The notes below the pieces were generated by a model. That model saw only the letters and a list, made by a program, of their open reading frames with translations. It was not told the origin of the DNA and did no database searches. Position numbers and translations under genes: made by a program. Source: Costus lasius (lineage: Eukaryota; Streptophyta; Magnoliopsida; Zingiberales; Costaceae). From it: DNA of 64,000 bases. The first letter of the stretch is position 1; each line of letters starts with the position of its first letter. Of the stretch, positions 21,245-28,527 are shown one piece after another. The DNA lies in assembly GCA_027563935.2 (NCBI GenBank), contig CM050451.1, positions 99,723,565 through 99,787,564 on the forward strand, given 5' to 3'.

Positions 21245-22480
21245 TGTTGGGGTATGCCCTTAAGGCTAATGTTTGAGGCCTTTAGGATTGTAAAAGTATC
21301 ATGTAATAAACTCTTATGTTTATAAAGGCATGGTTATTATTCAGGTTGTTACCTTGTCTGCTGTAATAAGAGTACTACTGAATAATGTCTCAAAGCTGTT
21401 CAGCTAGGCTGACATGCTATAAAGTCCTTAGTCGAGATATCTTGGTGAACATCAGACAACCTTGATATGATTGAGACTAACATGTGTTCTAATCTTATAG
21501 GATGCTTCGAGCATGGAATAAGATGTAGACTCATGGGTACATTGGATGTACTGGACAGACCCTACTAGGATATTCAATTGCTTGTCACAATATGAATGAT
21601 CCTTGATTGCATCAAGTGGCACATGTCCTTTGACTTGAGATCACTTGTGTTTCTAAATGATGATTGTCATTGTTTTGAGGTAGTTCAATATCATTTGAAA
21701 CATAATGGTTATAGACTATCTTGGATAATGAGCTTGAGTCAGGTTAGGGCACTAGTGATAGATAGAGGATTGCCGTCTCCTTGTTGAAGGAGTGTGATAT
21801 TCTATAAGGGCCCCCCTAGATGAGATGATTGAGATAGTGTATGGCCATACCCAGATGACTATGTTCATCTGATCTAATCATGCTCATCATATTGGAGTCA
21901 CAGGCTTGACACGCTTGTCCAATAAGAACATCCAGTGGCAAGGGACACATGCATGCCTTGTGAATAGATTCACACTTGTGCTGTGGTTTGGGAGTAGTCT
22001 TGGAAGACTCTTTCCTTTATATCGGGAGATAGTGATGTGTTGCTAGATACCCCTCACTGATCGTGATAACGTGAGTTATCGTTACCGACATTTAAAGGAA
22101 ACCCTCAGGGTCGCACAATTGATGATATGGCTTGCTTGAGTCAGATCGTGTGGACTGAATTGTTTGGGTTCAGTTTAAAGGGATTTAATCTCTGATTGTA
22201 AGTGAGATCTGGTCTGATCATGTTTGATTGATTAGGGCTTGAGATCGGTAAGCTTTGATCGAGAGAGATGATGCTAGATCGGTGAGATCAGGAGCATCAG
22301 GAGATGAATGGTTAGATCTGAAACCTTAGGGTTTACTATGGTCTAGACCAAATGGCTTGAGCTATTTCGGTTTGGTTCATGAACCAAATGCGATTGGAAC
22401 ATGTTGGCTTGAACCGGTTCACAAAGGTGAACGCTTGGTTCAATGCTAATATGCGTTTTGGGTTGGAGTAAGCGCATGGC

Positions 22481-22512
22481 TTGATGATCATCCATTTATG
22501 GAAAGTCATCAA
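22481..22512. promoter_or_regulatory. R6 LTR dyad with exact CArG box
   Basis: A 32-nt inverted repeat: 7-bp outer arms TTGATGA/TCATCAA, a 3x3 internal loop, then TCCAT/ATGGA. The centre CCATTTATGG (22492-22501) is an exact CC(A/T)6GG box, the binding consensus of MADS-domain transcription factors. The R6 3' LTR has the same box at 39065-39074. All LTRs that reach this region have a box of this type at 260-291 bases from the start-exon ATG, but with different arm sequences that still pair. It could be a promoter element, an RNA hairpin in the transcript, or both. Confidence 0.55.
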
Positions 22513-22790
22513 GGGCCGGTTTCTCTTGAACGCCAAAACGCATATGCATTCTTGACTTCACTTCAACGCCTTGAACTCGGTTGGGGCAAGAGGTTGACGA
22601 AGAGAAGTGTTTTTGCAAGAGGAGCTCTCGGCCAAAAGGGAATCGTCTCTTCATCCCCTTCCATACGGCAAGGACCCTTGAAGATTCTTGCTAGCACAAG
22701 CATCACAAGGGGTGGGCGATCTTCATCTTGTGTGTGAACTTTTGGAGGAGATCTAAGTTGCTCTCTTCTTCCAAGCCGACCTCCAAGCCA

Positions 22791-22801
22791 ATGGCGTTGG
22801 T
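22791..22801 (+). other. R6 LTR start-exon ATGGCGTTG and splice donor GT
   Basis: ATG GCG TTG at 22791-22799, then GTATGA. Joined to the acceptor at 24746|24747 (ATT CCT GCA GCA ACG AAC ACC ATG), it would put an LTR-borne ATG in frame with gag and add ten residues ahead of the usual Met. Nine of nine LTRs reaching this place keep ATG, then GCN, then a third codon ending in G, then GT. Codon 2 varies only at its third base (GCG, GCC, GCA, GCT). No transcript evidence is available here. Confidence 0.6.
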
Positions 22802-22975
22802 ATGAATCTCCCTCTTGATTCAATCAATTTATCATAGTTGATTATATGAGCATGTAAGCGATTGCATTGATGAAACCCTAGCAAACTTGCATGCGCCCCC
22901 TACCTTAGGGTTTCGGCCCCCCTCTTGAAAGGGGTTTTATCCGCTTGCGCTCCCCCTTGAAGGGGACTCTTCAAT

Positions 22976-22987
22976 TGGTATCAGAGC
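22976..22987 (+). promoter_or_regulatory. R6 primer-binding site
   Basis: TGGTATCAGAGC two bases after the 5' LTR. It is a perfect 12-base match to the initiator methionine tRNA 3' end pattern used to prime minus-strand DNA synthesis. Confidence 0.95.
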
Positions 22988-23749
22988 TAGGATCTTATAT
23001 GGTCATATGATTGCTATGTTTGGTGATCCTTGTTTGCGCTTATGATCTAAGTTTTCTCATCATGCGATAATACTAGTTGAAAGTATTTTGGTGGCGCATA
23101 TATGAGATGTTTTTGGTGGCGCATGTGTAAGGTTAATTTTGTTGATGCATGTATAGTGCTTACATTGTTGCGCATGATACATGTTTTTGTTTCATCAAAA
23201 CTTTACTTGCGCGCCTCTAACTAGATCTAAGCCGCACCTGCAATAAACCCTTAGACGGGTTGATAGGGTTGAAAGCATCATCTAGTTTAGATCAACCTAG
23301 TCTGATCAGACCATCTGACAGCCTAGATGGGTCGACCAGATAGCACCTGTGCGCATGCACGTGGTGGCTATAGGTCGATTGCATCACAGGCGTGTAGCGA
23401 GGTCTGGTTGAGACACCCTGTGAACACACATGAGTTAGGCCCGGGGTCACACCCGCTTGCCAGATCTCATGTTGGTTGTTCAGCCCTTGGCGCATGCATG
23501 GTTGACCATTAGGTCAACGCAAGTCAGTTAAGACTTGGTGCATGCAAAGGGCATGGATCTAACTAGATACAATGAGTGGATCCCTATCAATGGACCGTTG
23601 TAAGGTTGTAGGGCACATAAGACAAGTAAAATTGATTCCAATGGGATTTCGAAAATTTTATTTTGTCTATGGATCACATGTTAATTGATTGATGCCATGA
23701 TGCCTGTTTATTTAATCTTATGTGGGTTGCCCTTAATGTGTGCTGTGCT

Positions 23750-23837
23750 GGGGCCTGCGAGCCTGGTAAATTATTATTTTTGTGATCTGCGAATCACATT
23801 CTTAATTAATTAATTGTATAATTGACCTGCGAGTCAA
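23750..23837 (+). other. R6 leader array of three stem-loops with CTGCGA loop
   Basis: Three hairpins share the loop CTGCGA: GGGCctgcgaGCCTGG (23751-23766), GTGATctgcgaATCAC (23782-23797) and TTGACctgcgaGTCAA (23822-23837). The stems differ in sequence but each pairs. The same three are found in order in R7, R2 and R9. A role in RNA packaging or dimerisation is a reasonable guess only. Confidence 0.65.
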
Positions 23838-24236
23838 GCTTGTCTAGATAGATCAAAATGTATTTTGATTAGACAAGAGCACAGAGCACAATTGTAGAGG
23901 CGCATGCAGCTGGTGGGCGCACCTGAGCTGCAGAGGGCGCTTAGGCCCTGGTCTGGGCCAGATGAGAGGCAACAAGACCCAAGAAGCAAGTGAAGACTTA
24001 AGATAACTTAAGGTCTTACTTAGGGTCAATGGGCTTTTACCACATAAGATCCATGCTTTCTTTTATTTTCTAAATAATTAGAAATGCATGATTTATTTAT
24101 CTTCTGCTATAGCCATAGGATTTGCCTGATAGTAAGAAGATAAAAGACCGTTAAAATCCAACGCTAACATATCAAGCACGTAATGCCTTCTGACGCGAAA
24201 CCTCACTGTTCTGACTATCGTTGGAGCCGTGTTGTA

Positions 24237-24458
24237 CCCACTCAGTGGGCACGTCCATCTATCTTCAGACGGTGCTGGATTTCACCTGCGTGTTACAGAG
24301 AAGGGATTTATCGCTTCTCGTTGCTCAGCATAGCACGTGGTGGTCCAGGGAGTAGGTCAGGTCAGCTTGACCATGTAGGCTACATATGTGGCGCATATGG
24401 TAGCACATGGAGGCAGCCATCTGCGGGGTCAGAGATTGTGTTGTACCAACTCAGTTGG
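24237..24458 (+). other. R6 leader pair of 13-nt palindromes
   Basis: CCCACTCAGTGGG (24237-24249) and CCAACTCAGTTGG (24446-24458), both preceded by GTTGTA and followed by CAC, 209 bases apart. The two differ by paired changes that keep the stem. R7 has both with the same 209-base spacing, and R9 has both at 208. They could form hairpins or act as self-complementary dimerisation sites. Confidence 0.65.
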
Positions 24459-24715
24459 CACAGTCTGCTGGATTGCCCAGATGAAGGGGAATCGCACGGG
24501 TTGGCGATTGGCAGGGACTGCCTACCAGAGATTAGTGCTTGTACTCTCTGTGCATCTTATCTCGCCTGAGCGGGACGCGGAGACCAAGTATGAAATCTGG
24601 ATCCCATCTCACTAAAAGAGTGTTACTCTTTCAGACTGTTTAATGGATTTTTCAGTCAGACAAAATAGTGAGAAAAAGAATCTTTCTTAAGTCCTGGATT
24701 GATTCTAAACATTGA

Positions 24716-24747
24716 TACTGACCTTGCTGTTCTTGCATTGTTGTAGA
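24716..24747 (+). other. R6 predicted branch point and splice acceptor before gag
   Basis: TACTGAC (24716-24722) places a branch-point A 25 bases before the AG. It is followed by a T-rich stretch and TTGTAG|ATT. The exon begins 21 bases (seven open codons) before the gag ATG at 24768. Confidence 0.55.
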
Positions 24748-24767
24748 TTCCTGCAGCAACGAACACC

Positions 24768-24993
24768 ATGAGCTTCAATGTGCGATCCCTACTGGAAAGG
24801 GAGAAGTTTGCTGGGCCAAACTTCTCAGACTGGTTCGGACACCTTAAGATTGTTCTTAAGGCAGAGAGGAAACTGTATGTCCTCGAGACGGCTGTGCCGC
24901 CTCAACCCGCTGCGAACGCCGCAAGGGCGGTTCGTGAAGCCTATGAAAAGCACGTCAATGATAGCATTGATGTCGCTTGCCTGATGCTAGCGT
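24768..24993 (+). pseudogene. R6 gag N-terminus, split by R7
   Basis: First 75 or so codons of gag, beginning MSFNVRSLLEREKFAGPNFSD with the aromatic-rich N-terminal motif (GPNFSDWFGHLK) common in copia gag. The frame stops making sense at 24993, where R7 begins after the target sequence AGCGT. The remaining codons resume at 34139. The open frame to 25025 is a read-through into the R7 LTR. Confidence 0.9.
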
Positions 24994-26232
24994 TGTTGGG
25001 GTATGCCCTTAAGGCTAATGTTTGAGGCCTTGGGATTGTATAAGTATCATGTAATAAACTCTTATGTTTATAAAAGGCATGGTTGTTATTCAGGTTGTTA
25101 CCTTGTCTGCTGTAATAAGTGTACTTCTGAATAATGTCTCAAAGCTGTTCAGCTAGGCTGACAGGCTATATGTCCTTAGTCGAGATATCTTGGTGAACAT
25201 GAGATAGCCTTGATATGATTGAGACTAATATAAGTGCTAATCTTATAGGATGCTTCGAGCATGGAATAAGATGTAGACTCATGGGTACATTGGATGTACT
25301 GGACAGACCCTACTGGGATATTCCATTGCTTGTCACAATGTGAATGATCCTTGTAAGCAGCAAGTGGCACATGTCCTCTGACTTGAGATCACTTGTGTTT
25401 CTAAATGATGATTGTCATTGTCTTGAGGTAGTTCAATATCATTTGAAACATAATGATTATAGACTATCTTGGATGGTGAGCTTGAATCAGGTTAGGGCAC
25501 TAGTGATAGACATAGGATTGCCGTCTCCTTGTTTAAGGAGTGTGATGTTCTAAAGGGCCCCCCCCTATATGAGATGATTAAGGAAGTGTATGGCCATACC
25601 CAGATGACTATGTTCGTCTGATCTTATCATGCTCATCGTATTGGAGTTACAGGCTTGACATGCTTGTCCAATAAGAACATCCAGTGGCAAAGGAATCATG
25701 CATGCCTTGTGAGTTTGATTCACACTTGTGCTATGGTTTGGGAGTAGTCTTGGAAGACTCTTTCCTTTATATCGGGAGACAGTGATGTGTTGCTAGATAC
25801 CCCTCACTGATCGTGATAACGTAAGTTATCGTTACCGACATTTAGAGGAAACCCTCAGGGTCGCACAATTTGGTGATATGGCTTACTTGAGTCAGATCGT
25901 ATGGACTGGATTCTTTGAGTTCAGATTAAAGGGATTTAATCTCTGATTGTAAGTGAGATCTGGTCTGATCATGTTTGATTGATTAGGGCTTGAGATCGGT
26001 AAGCTTCGATCGAGAGAGATGATGCTAGATCGGAGAGATCAGGGGCATCAGGAGATGAATGGTTAGATCATGAGCCTTGGGGTTCGATTTGGTCTAGACC
26101 AAGTGGCTTGAGCTATTTCGGTTTGGTTTGATGAACCAAATTCGATTGAACGATTTGGATTGAACCGGTTCACAAATGTGAACGCTTGGTTCAATGCCAA
26201 TATGCGTTCTTGAAGTGGATTGAACGCTTGGC

Positions 26233-26264
26233 TTGATTCTCTTCCACTTATGGAAAGTAATCAA
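26233..26264. promoter_or_regulatory. R7 LTR dyad with near-CArG box
   Basis: A 32-nt inverted repeat with arms TTGATT/AATCAA, a 3x3 internal loop, then TTCCA/TGGAA. The architecture and length match R6 but the arm bases differ. The centre CCACTTATGG (26244-26253) differs from the CArG consensus by one base. It lies 289 bases before the start-exon ATG. Confidence 0.5.
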
Positions 26265-26541
26265 AGCCGGTTATGCTTCAACGCCAAAACGCATAAGCGT
26301 TGGCTTCTTCACTTCAACGCCATCATCCTTTTCATTGTGTGGTTGATGAAGGTGGGAGAGAAGCAAGAGAAGCTCTCGGCCAAGAAAGGGAATCATCTCA
26401 TCATCCCTTCCATTCGACAAAAGAAAAGCTTGGGTGTCTTGCTAGCACAAGGGACCGCAAGGAGTAAGCATCTTCATCTTGTGTGTGAACTTGTGGAGGA
26501 GATCTAGTTTGTTCTCTTCATCCAAGCCGACTTCCAAGCAT

Positions 26542-26552
26542 ATGGCGTTGGT
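26542..26552 (+). other. R7 LTR start-exon ATGGCGTTG and splice donor GT
   Basis: ATG GCG TTG|GTATGA. The predicted intron runs 26551-28506 (1956 bases, against 1947 in R6). It would join in frame to gag at 28528. The copy in the 3' LTR is at 33980-33990. Confidence 0.6.
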
Positions 26553-26697
26553 ATGAATTTCCATCTCAATCTACTCAATCGGTTATAGTTGAACATATGG
26601 CATGCAAATGATCTTAAACCCTTGCTTCCGCCAGCATATTTTTCTTTAGCGCCAAGCTTTAGGGTTTTTGCCCCCCCATTTTAGGGGTTTCTACAAT

Positions 26698-26709
26698 TGG
26701 TATCAGAGC
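26698..26709 (+). promoter_or_regulatory. R7 primer-binding site
   Basis: TGGTATCAGAGC two bases after the LTR end, as in R6. Confidence 0.95.
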
Positions 26710-26757
26710 TAGGCTCTTTGCATGCTATTATGTTTGCTGATGTGATCCATATATGTT

Positions 26758-26892
26758 GCGCTTACTTGATGATTTTGCGCTTACTTGATGATTTGGTTAC
26801 ATGAACTTTGCGCTTGCATCATGGTTCCCTAAAGTTTGCGCTCCCCCTTGAAGGGGACCCCCTAAAGTTTGCGCTCCCCCTTGAAGGGGACC
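26758..26892 (+). repeat. Two short tandem duplications in the R7 leader
   Basis: A 19-bp unit (GCGCTTACTTGATGATTTT) is duplicated at 26758-26795. A 33-bp unit is duplicated at 26827-26859 and 26860-26892. The 33-bp unit contains GCGCTCCCCCTTGAAGGGGA, which is also found at the 3' end of the R6 LTRs (22947-22966). Confidence 0.85.
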
Positions 26893-27509
26893 CCCTTAGA
26901 TCTAAGGGTTATCAACATAAGTGAAGCATGTTGTTTGATTGTTTGCGCTTGATCTAGATGTTTTATAAAACTTATATCTTGCGCGGCTGATTAGATCTAA
27001 GGTGCCCCTATTATAATTCCTTAGATGGGTTGATGGGGTTGAAAGCATAATCTAAATAGATCCAAGTCTGATCAGACCATCTGACAGCTCAGATGAGTTG
27101 ACCTGATAGCACCTATGCGCAAGCACAAGGTGGCTGTAGGTTGACTGCATCTAGGGCGTGTAGCGAGGTCTGGTTGAGACAACTACTGAACACACATGAG
27201 TTAGGCCCGGGGTCACACCCGCTTGCCAAAACTCATGAGGGTGGTTCAGCCCTTGGCGCATGCATAGTTGACCATTAGGTCAACACGGGTCAGTTAGGAC
27301 TCGGTGCATGCAAGGGCAGTGGATCTGACTAGATGGATGCGTGGATCCCTATCAATGGACCATTGTAAGGTTATAGGGCTCATAAGGAAATTAAAATTGA
27401 TACCATGGGGTTTTTCAAAAATTTTAATTTCATGAATGGATCACATGTTGATTGAACCATATGCTTGTTTATTTAGTCTTATGTGGGTTGCCCAATTGTG
27501 TGCTGTGCT

Positions 27510-27606
27510 GGGGCCTGCGTGCCTGGATTTAAAAATTGTAAATTAATTTGTGATCTGCGAATCACATTGTACTTAATTTATAATATGTTGTTGACCTGCG
27601 AGTCAA
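27510..27606 (+). other. R7 leader array of three CTGCG stem-loops
   Basis: GGGCctgcgtGCCTGG (27511-27526), GTGATctgcgaATCAC (27550-27565) and TTGACctgcgaGTCAA (27591-27606). The order is the same as in R6, and the first loop ends in T instead of A. Confidence 0.65.
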
Positions 27607-27998
27607 CCTTGTCTAGATAGATCAAATGTACTTTGATTAGACAAGAGCACAAAGGCACACATCCAAGAGGGGCATTCACCTGGTGGTGCACCTGAGGTGC
27701 TCTTGGCGCTAGGGCACTGGGTTGGACCAGATGAGATACAATGGAGCTCAAGTGAAGACTTAAGTAAAATTAAGGTCTTACTAGGGTTCATGGGCTTTTA
27801 CCACATAAGATCATGCATTCTATTTATTGCTTTTATAATTAGAATTGCATGTTTAAGTTTATCTTCTGCTATCACCATAGGACTTGCATGATAGTCAAGA
27901 AGATAAAAGACCGTTAAAATCCAACGCTGATATATCAAGCTCGTAAGCCTTCTGACGCGAAACCTCACCTTTCTGATTATCGTTGGAGCCGTGTTGAA

Positions 27999-28220
27999 CC
28001 CACTCAGTGGGCACGTCCATCTATCTTCAGACGGTGCTGGATTTCACCTGCGTGTTACAGAGTTGGGATTTATCCCCTCTCGTTGCTCAGCATAGCACGT
28101 GGTGGTCCAGGGAGTAGGTCAGGTCAGCTTGACCATGTAGACTACATATGTGGCGCATATGGTAGCGCATGGAGGCAGCCATCTCTGGGATCAGAGACTG
28201 TGTTGTACCAACTCAGTTGG
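27999..28220 (+). other. R7 leader pair of 13-nt palindromes
   Basis: CCCACTCAGTGGG (27999-28011) and CCAACTCAGTTGG (28208-28220), with the same 209-base offset as in R6. Confidence 0.65.
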
Positions 28221-28476
28221 CACAGTCTGCTGGATTGCCAAGATGAAGGGGAATCGCACGGGTTGGCGATTGGCTGGGATAGCCTACCAGAAATTAGTGC
28301 TTGTCATCTCTGTGCAACTTATCTCGCCTGAGCGGGACGCGGAGACCAAGTATGAAATCTGGATCCCATCTCACTAAAAGAGTGTTACTCTTTCGGACTG
28401 TTTACTGGATTTTTCAGTCAGACAAAATAGTGAGAAAAGAATCTTTCTTAAGTCCTGGATTGATTCTGAACATTGA

Positions 28477-28507
28477 TACTGACCTTGCTGTTCTTGCTTG
28501 TTGTAGA
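28477..28507 (+). other. R7 predicted branch point and splice acceptor before gag
   Basis: TACTGAC at 28477-28483, then a T-rich stretch and TTGTAG|ATT at 28501-28509. Seven open codons separate the AG from the gag ATG. Confidence 0.55.
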
Positions 28508-28527
28508 TTCCTGCAGCAACGAACACC

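Larger units (their letters stand above)
21245..22973 (+). repeat. R6 5' LTR (shared with R5)
   Basis: 1729 bp from TGTTGGGG to CTCTTCA. The last 37 or so bases (from about 22937), including CGCTTGCGCTCCCCCTTGAA, are absent from the R7 LTR, which ends TTTCTACA. A near-identical block occurs in the R7 leader instead. It serves as 3' LTR for R5 and 5' LTR for R6. Confidence 0.93.
22988..24746 (+). other. R6 untranslated leader, predicted intron sequence
   Basis: About 1.76 kb without credible coding. The predicted intron is 22800-24746, which also removes the PBS. It contains three CTGCG-loop stem-loops (23750-23837), a block shared with all leaders around 23280-23520, and two matched palindromes (24237-24249 and 24446-24458). 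Short open frames near 24183-24615 overlap the palindromes, are not conserved in frame with R9, and are not called. A leader this long is typical of the BARE/Angela lineage. Confidence 0.75.
24994..26695 (+). repeat. R7 5' LTR
   Basis: 1702 bp, TGTTGGGGTATG to TTTCTACA, immediately after the AGCGT duplication and two bases before the PBS. It contains the dyad at 26233-26264 and the start-exon/donor at 26542-26552. Confidence 0.96.
26710..28506 (+). other. R7 untranslated leader, predicted intron sequence
   Basis: About 1.8 kb of non-coding leader colinear with that of R6. It differs mainly by two local tandem duplications near its start (26758-26892). It carries the three CTGCG stem-loops and the two palindromes. 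No credible protein is encoded. Confidence 0.75.

Noticed and set aside
21313..21322. TATAAAGG near the LTR start as the promoter TATA box.
   Set aside because: It lies within the first 80 bases of the LTR, far from the start-exon region, and no start site can be placed from sequence alone.
24183..24615. Open frames of 75-128 codons in the R6 leader, with a similar one at 28083-28377 in R7.
   Set aside because: They overlap the palindromes, the starts differ between copies, and they fall inside the predicted intron. Similarity of the two leaders explains them.
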